A stretch of DNA of 64,000 nucleotides, taken from assembly GCF_004151485.1 (NCBI RefSeq), contig NZ_SBFF01000009.1:124001-188000 (forward strand). Direction: 5' to 3'. Below are positions 44,122-52,311 of this stretch, in pieces. Under the pieces are notes generated by a model. That model was not told the DNA's origin and did not search any database. It saw only the letters and a program-made list of their open reading frames with translations. A program made the translations under genes and the position numbers. Within the stretch, counting starts at the first letter, position 1. Each line of letters begins with the position of its first letter. This DNA comes from Sphingosinicella sp. CPCC 101087. Its GTDB lineage: Bacteria > Pseudomonadota > Alphaproteobacteria > Sphingomonadales > Sphingomonadaceae.

Positions 44122-44412
44122 ATGAAGAAGCTCACCATCATCGCCGCCGTCGCGGCCTTGCACTTGAACGGATGCGCCGAAGATGCCGCTCCGCCTGCGG
44201 CCGATCGGGCCGCCCAGGCGGGGCCTAGGGAGGCGGGCGAGGGCGAAACGGTGATCCGCGCGGACGACAACGGCGCCTTCATCGACACGCCGGCCGGCGA
44301 GATCAGGTTCGATCGCAACGGCTTGGACGTCGACCTGGACGGGCGCGAGATCGAAGCGAAGATCCGCACTGGAAAGAATCTGTCCGTTTCGATCGACACC
44401 AACCGCCAATGA
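44122..44412 (+). CDS. Small lipoprotein
   Basis: 96 residues; AAAGGAGAG lies 6 nt before the ATG. Signal MKKLTIIAAVAALHLNGC, then an acidic mature region with EGETVIRADDNGAFIDTPAG and GLDVDLDGREIEAKIR, probably a small beta-rich fold. Function unknown. It ends 12 bp before the convergent GNAT-like gene. Confidence 0.8.
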   Translation: MKKLTIIAAVAALHLNGCAEDAAPPAADRAAQAGPREAGEGETVIRADDNGAFIDTPAGEIRFDRNGLDVDLDGREIEAKIRTGKNLSVSIDTNRQ

Positions 44413-44424
44413 AGCGGGTCGGCG

Positions 44425-45579
44425 TCAAAGCGGCTTCTCGTAGATCCGATAGATTCGGTTGCAGCGCGAATCGATCGCGTCCGCGATCGAAATCATCCCC
44501 TGATTGTCCTCGAGGACCCATCCGACCTCGCCGCGCTGAATCCCGTAGGCGGAGATGCCGGCGCGACGAATATATTCGATCAGCATGAAGGCGAGCTGGC
44601 TGGCGAGACGCGACGTCTGCAGCCTTTTCACCACCCCCATCAACGCAACGCGCGCACCGGGATAGCGGCGCTTCCGCATGCGCCACATCAGCTTCGCCCA
44701 GCCGAACGGGAAGAGTTCGCCGTCGAGGTCGCGGATAAGAGCGTTGATGTCGGGAAGCGTGAGCATGAAAGCGACCGGCTCCCCGTCCAGTTCCGCGACG
44801 CGGATCACCTCGTCCAGGACGATCGGCTTCAATTTCTTGCCGGCATAAGCGATTTCGGACGGAGTGAGCGGGATGAAGCCCCAATTGTCCGACCAAGCGT
44901 CGTTCAGGATGGAGAGGATCAGGGCCGCTTCCTCGTCGAAACGAGACGGGTCGATCTTGCGGATGCGGATGCGCTGATTCTTCTCCCCAGCCGCGACGAT
45001 GCGCTGGACCAGAGGCGGGAATTCCTTGCTGACGTCGAGGTCGTAGGTGAGCAGGTCCTTGGCCTTGGCGTAGCCGGCGCGCTCGACCCAGCCTTCATAA
45101 GCGGCCTTGTTGTGGCCCATCATCACCATCGGCGAATGGCCGTGCCCCTTGATGAGCAGGCCGGGCTCGTCCCAGATGCCCAGCGAGAAAGGGCCCATCG
45201 AACGGCTCATACCCTTCGCGCGCAGCCAGTCCTCGGCGGCGGCAAGCAAGGCGCGGCCGGCCGCCTCGTCCTCCGCCTCGAACATGCCCCATTGGCCGAG
45301 GCCCGGGGCCATATGTTCGAGCACGAGCGCGTCCACCTGGGCGGAGATGCGGCCGACGATTCGGTCGCCACGCCGGGCGAGGAGGAAGGCCGCCTCGGCA
45401 TGCTCGAACCAGGGATTCTTGCCCGGCGTGATGAGTCCCCGCACCTCCTCCTTGAGCGGAGGAATCCAGTGAGGATCGTCGGCATTCAGCCGGTAGGCGA
45501 GCTCGATGAAGGCCTTCCTGTCGGCCTTGGTGAGGACCCGGCGAATATCGATGCCGGTGTCCGGCGCGGCGGCGTTCAT
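44425..45579 (-). CDS. GNAT-like N-acetyltransferase family protein
   Basis: 384 residues. IDIRRVLTKADRKAFIELAY, LNADDPHWIPPLKEEV, FLLARRGDRIVGRISAQVD and VAFMLTLPDINALIRDLDG give two GNAT-like halves. Proteins of this length and pattern are often labelled N-acetyltransferase or, doubtfully, dATP pyrophosphohydrolase in alpha-proteobacteria. The C-terminus (YGIQRGEVGWVLEDNQGM) is well defined. The substrate is unknown. Confidence 0.75.
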   Translation of the reverse strand: MNAAAPDTGIDIRRVLTKADRKAFIELAYRLNADDPHWIPPLKEEVRGLITPGKNPWFEHAEAAFLLARRGDRIVGRISAQVDALVLEHMAPGLGQWGMFEAEDEAAGRALLAAAEDWLRAKGMSRSMGPFSLGIWDEPGLLIKGHGHSPMVMMGHNKAAYEGWVERAGYAKAKDLLTYDLDVSKEFPPLVQRIVAAGEKNQRIRIRKIDPSRFDEEAALILSILNDAWSDNWGFIPLTPSEIAYAGKKLKPIVLDEVIRVAELDGEPVAFMLTLPDINALIRDLDGELFPFGWAKLMWRMRKRRYPGARVALMGVVKRLQTSRLASQLAFMLIEYIRRAGISAYGIQRGEVGWVLEDNQGMISIADAIDSRCNRIYRIYEKPL

Positions 45580-45640
45580 GGCAGGTCGGTAGGCGAAAAA
45601 CGATTCCGCCGGAAGTGGCCCAGGCGTGTGGAATACAATA

Positions 45641-45686
45641 ATATCCGGGCTAAAAGCTTGACAATGTTTTTACCCGGGCATAAATG
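45641..45686 (+). promoter_or_regulatory. Promoter with two inverted CCGGG operators before DUF2239
   Basis: TTGACA (45658-45663), 17 bp, TAAATG (45681-45686) is a good housekeeping promoter for this GC content. It is flanked by ATATCCGGGCTAAAA (45641-45655) and TTTTACCCGGGCATAAA (45668-45684), inverted versions of a TAT-n-CCGGG-n-TAAAA motif. One sits before -35, the other between -35 and -10, the usual arrangement for a repressor pair. The regulator is unknown. Confidence 0.5.
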
Positions 45687-45709
45687 GAGCTCCTGTGAGG
45701 AGCAAGCAA

Positions 45710-46237
45710 ATGAATGTCACGGCATTTTTCGAAGACCGGATTATCGCCCAGGGACCGAGAGAGGCGGTCACACGTACGATCGAGGATAAATGGGCCGGTG
45801 AGCATGGTGCGGTCCGCATATTCGACGACGAAAGCGGACGCACGGTGGATCTCGACCTGTGGGATGCCGCGGCGGGCGCCGAAGCGGCGAAGCCGAACCC
45901 GCCGCGCGGGCGCGGCCGGCCGAAAATGGGCGTGGTGGCACGGGAAATCACCCTGCTTCCGCGGCAATGGGACTGGCTGTCCCGCCAGCCTGGCGGCGCT
46001 TCGGCGGCCATTCGTCGGCTGGTCGAGGCGGCTCGCAAGGAAGGGCCCGGTCCGGAGGCGCGCCGCGATGCGGTCTATCGCTTCCTGACCGCCATGGCCG
46101 GCGATCAGCCCGGCTATGAGGAAGCGCTTCGGGCAATGTACCGGGGCGAGACCGAGCGCTTCCGTGCTTTGATTGCCGACTGGCCGCAGGACGTGTGCAG
46201 CTATGCGGAGGACCTGCTGGGCGCGGAGCCCCGCTGA
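45710..46237 (+). CDS. DUF2239 family protein
   Basis: 175 residues from the ATG at 45710. MNVTAFFEDRIIAQGP, GRPKMGVVAREITLLPRQWD and WLSRQPGGASAAIRRLVEAA match DUF2239; the central part looks like a ribbon-helix-helix or small DNA-binding element followed by a helical region with an aspartate-rich end. Function is unknown. It has a strong-looking promoter with two symmetrical motifs. Confidence 0.85.
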   Translation: MNVTAFFEDRIIAQGPREAVTRTIEDKWAGEHGAVRIFDDESGRTVDLDLWDAAAGAEAAKPNPPRGRGRPKMGVVAREITLLPRQWDWLSRQPGGASAAIRRLVEAARKEGPGPEARRDAVYRFLTAMAGDQPGYEEALRAMYRGETERFRALIADWPQDVCSYAEDLLGAEPR

Positions 46238-46308
46238 TGCGGAGAGAGGCCGGAACGGCGACGTTCCGGCCTCTCTTCATCCTTCCCGGAAGGCGGCAGA
46301 GGGTCTCG

Positions 46309-47079
46309 TCAGGCTTTCTCGCGGCGACGGCGGGGATGGCCGGTGGCGACGCCGCCGCTCAGCCGCGCGACCCACGGCCAGCGCTCGGCCGCCTCCGGCG
46401 TATAGCCGAGGTTGAACACGGTCGGGCTCTTCTCGGGCCGCTCGGGGCGGTCATAGAAGGTGCCGAAGAGCTTGTCCCAGAAGAAGGTGGTGATTCCGTA
46501 ATTGCCGTTCTCGTCATGGAAATGGTGCGCCATGTGACGCTTCTTCATCTCCGCCAGCACGCGGCTCTTGGGCTTGTAGGCGAGATGCTGGATGCAATGG
46601 ACGAACTCGTAGATGCAGGTGGTGATGAGGCCGGCGGCGAAGGCCGCCATCGCGCCGCCGAAGCCGCCGATCGCCCAGCCCAACGGGATCACGCCGATGG
46701 CGATGGTCGGCAGCGTCGTATGGAGCGCACCGAACAGGACCTCGAGATGGTTGGGATCCTGATGATGGTCATAGTGAATGCGCTTCCAGGTCGAAGCCAG
46801 GAAGGGGACCTTGAACATCCAGCGGCTGTGCAGCACCCAGCGGTGCAGGACGTACCAGAAAAGCGGATAGACAAGGCTCGCGACCAGAATGGCCGCCAGC
46901 GTCGGCAGCAGCGGCGCCGGACGCCAGGCATAGAAGCCGATCGCGACGGCGCTCAGCGCGAGATAGGCGATGATGGCCGGATATTGGAAGTAAGCGATGA
47001 CGAGCTCGCGTAGGCTCATCTTGTCGAGATGATGCTCGCGTCTCCAGAAGGACGGGCGCAGGGTCTGTTCGATCTTCAC
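46309..47079 (-). CDS. Sterol desaturase/fatty acid hydroxylase family protein
   Basis: 256 residues, about five membrane helices. The di-iron histidine clusters are YVLHRWVLHSRW, HYDHHQDPNH, EFVHCIQHLAYK and KKRHMAHHFHDENGNYGI. The family hydroxylates or desaturates lipids, including 2- or 3-hydroxylation of fatty acids and sphingoid bases. In sphingomonads a sphingolipid substrate is attractive but unproven. Divergent from the glycine-zipper microprotein gene. Confidence 0.92.
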   Translation of the reverse strand: MKIEQTLRPSFWRREHHLDKMSLRELVIAYFQYPAIIAYLALSAVAIGFYAWRPAPLLPTLAAILVASLVYPLFWYVLHRWVLHSRWMFKVPFLASTWKRIHYDHHQDPNHLEVLFGALHTTLPTIAIGVIPLGWAIGGFGGAMAAFAAGLITTCIYEFVHCIQHLAYKPKSRVLAEMKKRHMAHHFHDENGNYGITTFFWDKLFGTFYDRPERPEKSPTVFNLGYTPEAAERWPWVARLSGGVATGHPRRRREKA

Positions 47080-47234
47080 CTTGGATCCTCGTAACAGGCT
47101 GTCAGGCCGATTGGGAGCGCCTTCGCCCCCCTATGTGTGGCCGCGTCATGGATTTGCAATGAGGCGGTTTTTGGGCGGGACCGGGCGCGCATGGGGCGAT
47201 TGAAGCGGCCGCGGCAAAAGGACAGATTGGGTCG

Positions 47235-47399
47235 ATGAACGACGAATCGAACAAAGCCGGGCGGCCGTTGGGCGCCGGAATCAGCATCGGTCTCGCGCTC
47301 GGCGTGGCGATCGGCCTGGCCATGGACAATCTCGGAGCGGGAATAGGCATCGGCCTCGCGATCGGGATCGCGATCGGGCTGACGATGCGGCGCAAATGA
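47235..47399 (+). CDS. 54-residue glycine-zipper microprotein with internal repeat
   Basis: ATG at 47235 to TGA at 47399. After a polar start (MNDESNKAGRPL) two copies of one unit follow: GAGISIGLALGVAIGLAM and GAGIGIGLAIGIAIGLTM, with only DNL between, and the end MRRK. Both units should form Gly-xxx-Gly packed membrane helices, that is a helical hairpin able to oligomerise. No strong Shine-Dalgarno. Function unknown. Confidence 0.75.
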   Translation: MNDESNKAGRPLGAGISIGLALGVAIGLAMDNLGAGIGIGLAIGIAIGLTMRRK

Positions 47400-47414
47400 A
47401 GGCATGACGGGCCT

Positions 47415-48209
47415 TCAGACGCTCTCGCGCTCGCGCACGATTCGATTGGCAAGCTCCCAATCCTGCATCCGGTCGACGTCGATCGGTCCTTCCGCGAAAG
47501 GCATCAGGATCGGCGCGGTGCGGAGCCCGACGGTGCGCGATAGCGCCGCGAGCACCGTGCGAAGCGTGAACAGGCGGCTCTTGTAGAGAAGGAAGGCGAA
47601 CAGGCCGAAAGCACCGATCAGCCGACGAGGCTTTTTCCCGAATTGACCGCCGCCGTTGAAGATGCGCGGTCCGTTCAGCGAGCGCGGGGTGAGCAGGGCG
47701 TATAGGTTGCAGCTCGAAAAGGCGCCGTCCCGAAAGCGGTGGAAGGCGCGGTTCCCTTCCGGATATTTGGCGAGGACGTGTTGCGCCGGGGTGAGGCCGA
47801 TCGCGCCGTCGGCGGTCACATCGTCCAGGGCCTCGCAGAAGAAGCGGACCATCTCGGCCGTATGAAGCGCGTTGTCGCCGGTGGTGATGACCATGGGGAG
47901 CAGGTCCGGCGCGGCGACCGCGGCAACGCTGGTACCGATATTCTCACGGCTGGCGACGAACTCCACCGTATCGGCGCCGGGAAGGCCGGCGATGATCGCC
48001 TTCGCTTCCTCGATGCTGTCCGACTCGATCGCGATGATCGTGCGGCCGATTCTGCCGGAGCCCAGCACGGCCGCCACAACTCGGCGCAACATCGGCTGGC
48101 CGGCTATGTCGATGAAGCATTTGTGCGAGACTCCGCCCGCCTTTGCGAGCGGGTCGAGATTCCCACGGCTCGCGGCGAGCACGAGCCCGGTATACAGCCT
48201 CTCCCCCAT
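47415..48209 (-). CDS. MobA-like NTP transferase family protein
   Basis: 264 residues. GLVLAASRGNLDPLAKAGGV is a variant nucleotide-binding start, followed by FIDIAGQPMLRRVVAAVLGS and VITTGDNALHTAEMVRFF with the metal-binding Asp. The fold is that of sugar-nucleotide or alcohol-phosphate nucleotidyltransferases. The C-terminal ~90 residues include a hydrophobic segment (GAFGLFAFLLYKSRLF), unusual for soluble members. It is last in a five-gene minus-strand run that starts at lptF. Confidence 0.8.
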   Translation of the reverse strand: MGERLYTGLVLAASRGNLDPLAKAGGVSHKCFIDIAGQPMLRRVVAAVLGSGRIGRTIIAIESDSIEEAKAIIAGLPGADTVEFVASRENIGTSVAAVAAPDLLPMVITTGDNALHTAEMVRFFCEALDDVTADGAIGLTPAQHVLAKYPEGNRAFHRFRDGAFSSCNLYALLTPRSLNGPRIFNGGGQFGKKPRRLIGAFGLFAFLLYKSRLFTLRTVLAALSRTVGLRTAPILMPFAEGPIDVDRMQDWELANRIVRERESV

Positions 48210-48238
48210 GCATTCGCCTCTAGGGTCCTTGTGGCGGG

Positions 48239-49639
48239 TTAGGAAGGGAAGCGAGCCACCAACGGCGTCATCAGCGGCGATATTTCCGGGAGATGTGGCA
48301 AATCTGCCAGCGCGGCACGCAGAACCGCCTTGTCCCCGACCGGGAGCAGCCCGGCAACGCAGCCGTCATATTTCGCCCAGACCTGATCGATCGTGAAGGG
48401 CGAGGCGAGGCTGCCGACCGGCATCGGCACCGCTGTCTCCAACCGGCGGCCGTCCTTCAGCGCCACCTCGACCTCGGTGGGAAACTCGCCCTCCGCCTTG
48501 TCGACCGGGTGACGATGGATTCGCGCATAGAGTGCGCGCACCTCGGCGCGGTTCGCGGAGGCGTCGGTGAAATCGGCCAAAGTGCAATTGCCGGTAAGCA
48601 GGACGACGGCGAGGCCATATTCGAGCGAGAACTTCGCCTCGAGCGCGTCCTGCGGGTCGGTGTACATCAGGTTCGCCAGGTGAGTGACCGGCGCGCGCAC
48701 ATGGATCGCCTCGACCTCATCCGCGGAAAAGCCGTGATGCTCCCGGAGCGCCAGCAGGCCGTCCATTGCCCGGTGGGCGCTGCCGCAATTGGGAAAGCGC
48801 TTCACTCTGAACCCGCTCGACAGGATCAGCAGCGGATCGCCGACACGAGCCGTCTCGAAGCGCAGATTCTGTCCATGCTCGACGTGGGTGAGGCCGTCGC
48901 GCAGCCGCTCGTAATCCGGTCCGACCATCAGCCGATTCATGCCGTGGGGACCGTCGAGCGTGGCAAGGCCGGCCGTGATCCCGGCGCGGGCGAGTTCGGC
49001 GGCGACGATCCCCGACTTGGCCGCGAGGCCGGCATGGATCGGCTTGGTCATGGTTCCGAACTGCGACATGAAACCAGCCGCCATGCTGGTCGCCATCGAC
49101 ACCGCGAAGCCCGCCTGTTCCGCATCGAGCTTCAGCAGCCGGGCGCAAGCGGCGGCGGCGCCGATCGCGCCGACCGTGGCGGTGGCGTGCCAGCCGCGGT
49201 TGCGATGCACGGGGTTCACGCCCTGGCCGACCCGGCCGAGTATCTGCAGCCCGGCGATGTAGGCATCGAGACAGGCGCGGCCAGATGCCTCCTCCTGCTC
49301 GGCCAGAGCGAGGATGGCCGGTGCGAGCACCGCCGTGGCATGCGCCTTGGCGGGATCGAAATTGTCGTCGAAGTCGAGCGCGTGGGCAGCCGTGCCGTTG
49401 ACCAGCGCGGCCCAGGGGGCGGCAAGCCGGCGCCCAGCGCCGATCGCGGCGGCCGGGCCGTCACCCCAGGCCTGCACCGCCTCGAACACATGACGCGTCA
49501 CCGGCTCGACCGCGCCCGGAACGGAGACGGCAATGACGTCGATAAACTGGCGATGGGCCGATTCCCATGCCGCCTCGGGCCAGGCGTCGGGAGTCTCGGC
49601 GAGCCAGGCGCCATAAGCTTGAACGGGATTGGCGGTCAT
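48239..49639 (-). CDS. MmgE/PrpD family protein
   Basis: 466 residues: AHALDFDDNFDPAKAHATAV, DAYIAGLQILGRVGQGVNP, GWHATATVGAIGAAAACARL, and GSAHRAMDGLLALREHHGF. The family includes 2-methylcitrate dehydratase and cis-aconitate decarboxylase. No methylcitrate-cycle gene is nearby. Its place between a flippase and a nucleotidyltransferase suggests a metabolic role tied to an envelope molecule, but that is guesswork. Confidence 0.9.
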   Translation of the reverse strand: MTANPVQAYGAWLAETPDAWPEAAWESAHRQFIDVIAVSVPGAVEPVTRHVFEAVQAWGDGPAAAIGAGRRLAAPWAALVNGTAAHALDFDDNFDPAKAHATAVLAPAILALAEQEEASGRACLDAYIAGLQILGRVGQGVNPVHRNRGWHATATVGAIGAAAACARLLKLDAEQAGFAVSMATSMAAGFMSQFGTMTKPIHAGLAAKSGIVAAELARAGITAGLATLDGPHGMNRLMVGPDYERLRDGLTHVEHGQNLRFETARVGDPLLILSSGFRVKRFPNCGSAHRAMDGLLALREHHGFSADEVEAIHVRAPVTHLANLMYTDPQDALEAKFSLEYGLAVVLLTGNCTLADFTDASANRAEVRALYARIHRHPVDKAEGEFPTEVEVALKDGRRLETAVPMPVGSLASPFTIDQVWAKYDGCVAGLLPVGDKAVLRAALADLPHLPEISPLMTPLVARFPS

Positions 49640-49666
49640 CGGCTCTACCTAAGCGGCGGACCAGGG

Positions 49667-51190
49667 TCAGACCAGCCGGAGCCTGCGGGCGACACCGCCC
49701 AGGGCAAGCCGCTCCTCGCGGGTGAGGCCGTAGCGCAACGCCAGCCAGCTGGTGGCCGCCCAAATTGCGAGGTTGAGCGCGAAGCGCAACGGACCGCCGG
49801 TGAAGTGCTCGACGAGGGCCATCGCCGCCACTCCGACGAGCGCGACGGCGAGCCCCTGGAACAGCTTGCGGCCGAAGGGTGACAGGCCGTCGCTGACCCG
49901 GAGCTCGACCGCGGCGGCCCAGGTCGAGGCGAGGACGGCGGCCGAGACGGCGATCGCCATCCCCATGGCGCCGAGCGAGGGAGTCAGCCACAGGGCCAGC
50001 ACGATCCAGATCAGGAAGGCGAGCAGGCTGTTGAGGAGCGGCAGGGCGCGATGCCCGGTCATCTCGACGATCGTCGCCGCCGGCCCGACGATCGCCTCCG
50101 CCGCCCGCGCCGCGCTGAGCAGGGCCAGCAGAGGGAGGGCAGCCATCGCCTCGCGGCGGTAGACACTGAGCACGTCGGCGCCGGTAAACACAAGAAGCCC
50201 GGCGAGCGGGATGACCAAGGCGGTCGAGACGCGGCTGGCAAATTCATAGAGCGGCGCGATCGCGGCCCGGTCCGCATGGGCCTGTGCCGAGGAGAGCGGC
50301 CCCAGCACATATTGGAAGGCCTGGCGGACGATGTAGGGAACGGTCGAGAGCTTGCGCGCAATCTCGAAGATGCCCGATGCGGCGGCGCCGCGCGCGCCCG
50401 GGAGCATGAAGTTGATCAGCAAGGGCGGCGCATCGATCAGCATCCGCCGCGACAGGTTTGCGGGGAGCAAGGCCATTCCGGAGCCGATCAGCTCCAAGGC
50501 GAGAGCGCGGGGCAACGGCGCGTGCAGCAGGGTGCGGACATCGTAATAGCGGGCGAGGAGCGGCAGGCACAGCAGAGCGGTGACGAAGAGGGAACTCAGA
50601 TGGGCCGCCATCAGTCCAATACTCTGGAAGCCCATGGCGAAGAAGCCTGCGGCGAAGGCCAGGCGGGCGAGCTGCTCCCAGAAGATGCGCAGGCGGATCT
50701 CCGGCCCGAAGGCGCGGCGCGCGCGGACGGCAGAGGTGGCGACCTCGATGAAGGTCCAGAGCGGAAGCGCCCAGATGAACAAGGCGATGGCCGTCGGCAG
50801 CCGGGCAGCGTCGGCGGGCGCGGCCGAGAAGATGGGCGCGATCGCCTCGGCGTTCAGCGAGACGACGGCGGCGACGGCCGTTGCCGGGAGCACCGTGGCG
50901 AGCAGGGCCAGCTTCACGGCACCATGGGCGAGCGCCTCGCTCTCACGAGTCGGAACCACCCGCTGGAGCGCGCTGGTCATCGACAGGTCGAGCAGGTTGG
51001 TGAGCAGGCTGACCGCGCCCCACAAAGCGACGTAGATGCCGTAGCCGGCGAGGCCGAACATCCAGATGTAGAGCGGCTGGGCGAGCGCCTCGATCAGCGC
51101 GCCGGCGCGAGACAGGCCGGCAAGGCCCGCGCCGCGCGCGACCTCGCCGCGGGTGACGGCGGGGGCGGCCGCCCCGGGGTCGTCAGGCAA
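49667..51190 (-). CDS. Polysaccharide/lipid flippase (MATE/MVF-like, Wzx type)
   Basis: 507 residues read from TTG at 51190, chosen because GGGGGGAG lies 6 nt upstream; a GTG at 51217 overlapping the lptG stop is the alternative. It contains about twelve to fourteen hydrophobic helices (RAGALIEALAQPLYIWMFGL, GLMAAHLSSLFVTALLCLPL, AMGMAIAVSAAVLASTWAAA). Layout and length match lipid-linked oligosaccharide flippases. No glycosyltransferase is adjacent in the window. It is the third gene of the lptF-lptG run. Confidence 0.82.
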   Translation of the reverse strand: MPDDPGAAAPAVTRGEVARGAGLAGLSRAGALIEALAQPLYIWMFGLAGYGIYVALWGAVSLLTNLLDLSMTSALQRVVPTRESEALAHGAVKLALLATVLPATAVAAVVSLNAEAIAPIFSAAPADAARLPTAIALFIWALPLWTFIEVATSAVRARRAFGPEIRLRIFWEQLARLAFAAGFFAMGFQSIGLMAAHLSSLFVTALLCLPLLARYYDVRTLLHAPLPRALALELIGSGMALLPANLSRRMLIDAPPLLINFMLPGARGAAASGIFEIARKLSTVPYIVRQAFQYVLGPLSSAQAHADRAAIAPLYEFASRVSTALVIPLAGLLVFTGADVLSVYRREAMAALPLLALLSAARAAEAIVGPAATIVEMTGHRALPLLNSLLAFLIWIVLALWLTPSLGAMGMAIAVSAAVLASTWAAAVELRVSDGLSPFGRKLFQGLAVALVGVAAMALVEHFTGGPLRFALNLAIWAATSWLALRYGLTREERLALGGVARRLRLV

Positions 51191-51213
51191 GGCCGGCTCC
51201 CCCCTCTCCGGGC

Positions 51214-52311
51214 TCACTCTTCGGTCCGGATCAGTACGGCCTCGCCGACGAGCAGGAAGAGGAGGAACGGACCCCAAGCGGCGAGAAAGGGCGGATAGGC
51301 ACCGAAATTGCCCATCGCCAGCGCGAAATTGTCAGCGACGAAATAAGCGAAGCCGAGGGCCATGCCGACCACCGCGCGGAAGAAGAGCTGGCCGGAGCGG
51401 GCAAGCCCGAAGGCGGCCGTGGCGGCAAGCAACGGCATCAGCACCGTCGACAGGGGGCCGGAAAGCTTGTGCCAGAGGCTCGCCTCCAGCGTCGCCGTCG
51501 GCCGGCCGGCGGCGGCGACCGCGCCGATGGATTCGCGCAGTTCCCAGAAATCCTGCTCGTCGGGATCGACCGCTGCGAGGGTGAACTGCTCGGGCCGAAG
51601 CGAGGCGCCGAGCTGGACGCTCTCCATCTGCGAGAGCTGGCCGCTTTCGACCGTGAACATGCGGGCGCCCCGCAGCTGCCAGCCCCCCGCGTTCCGGGCG
51701 CCGGTTTCGGCTTCGAGGATCCGTCGCAGGGTTCCGCCGGTGCGATCGTAGATGGTGATCCCGGAGAGCCGGGTCTGCTCGCCCGCGCCGACGACCTGAT
51801 CGACGAAGATAAGATCCTCGCCATGCTGGACTCGAACATTGCTCTGAATATCGGTCGACGCCGGGACCGGACCGTAATCCACCGCTTCCCAGGCCGACAA
51901 AGCGGCGTTGGCGCGGGTGACGATCCGCTCGTTGAAGGCGAAATTGGCCACTGCGATGAGCAAGCCGGCGAGCACCAGCGGGGCGACGATCTGGTGGGCC
52001 GAGATCCCCACCGCCTTCATCGTCACGATCTCGCTATTCTGATTGAGCGTCACCAGGGTGATCAGGGTGCCGAGCAGCACCGAAAAGGGCAGGAATCGAG
52101 CGACGAGCTGGGGAACGCGCAAGCCGACATAGCGCCAAAGCTCGGCCTCGCCATTGCCCGCATGGGCAAGGATCTCGCCGCTGTTGCCGAGCAGGTCCAG
52201 GGTCATCAGGATGAGGACGAGCGCGAGCAGCACGGACAGGCTGCGCAGGAAGAACAAACGCACCATGTAGGCGGCGATCTTCCGCGACGGAAAGAATTGG
52301 AGGTTGATCAT
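51214..52311 (-). CDS. lptG: LPS export ABC transporter permease LptG
   Basis: 365 residues from the ATG at 52311, overlapping the lptF stop by 4 bp. YjgP/YjgQ permease: three helices at each end (FFLRSLSVLLALVLILMTLD, RFLPFSVLLGTLITLVTLNQ, GPLSTVLMPLLAATAAFGLA) with a large periplasmic beta-jellyroll between. NQNSEIVTMKAVGISAHQIV is the family coupling-helix block. With LptF and LptB2 it extracts LPS, or the lipid that replaces it, from the inner membrane. Sphingomonads mostly carry glycosphingolipid instead of LPS, so the cargo may differ. Confidence 0.94.
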   Translation of the reverse strand: MINLQFFPSRKIAAYMVRLFFLRSLSVLLALVLILMTLDLLGNSGEILAHAGNGEAELWRYVGLRVPQLVARFLPFSVLLGTLITLVTLNQNSEIVTMKAVGISAHQIVAPLVLAGLLIAVANFAFNERIVTRANAALSAWEAVDYGPVPASTDIQSNVRVQHGEDLIFVDQVVGAGEQTRLSGITIYDRTGGTLRRILEAETGARNAGGWQLRGARMFTVESGQLSQMESVQLGASLRPEQFTLAAVDPDEQDFWELRESIGAVAAAGRPTATLEASLWHKLSGPLSTVLMPLLAATAAFGLARSGQLFFRAVVGMALGFAYFVADNFALAMGNFGAYPPFLAAWGPFLLFLLVGEAVLIRTEE

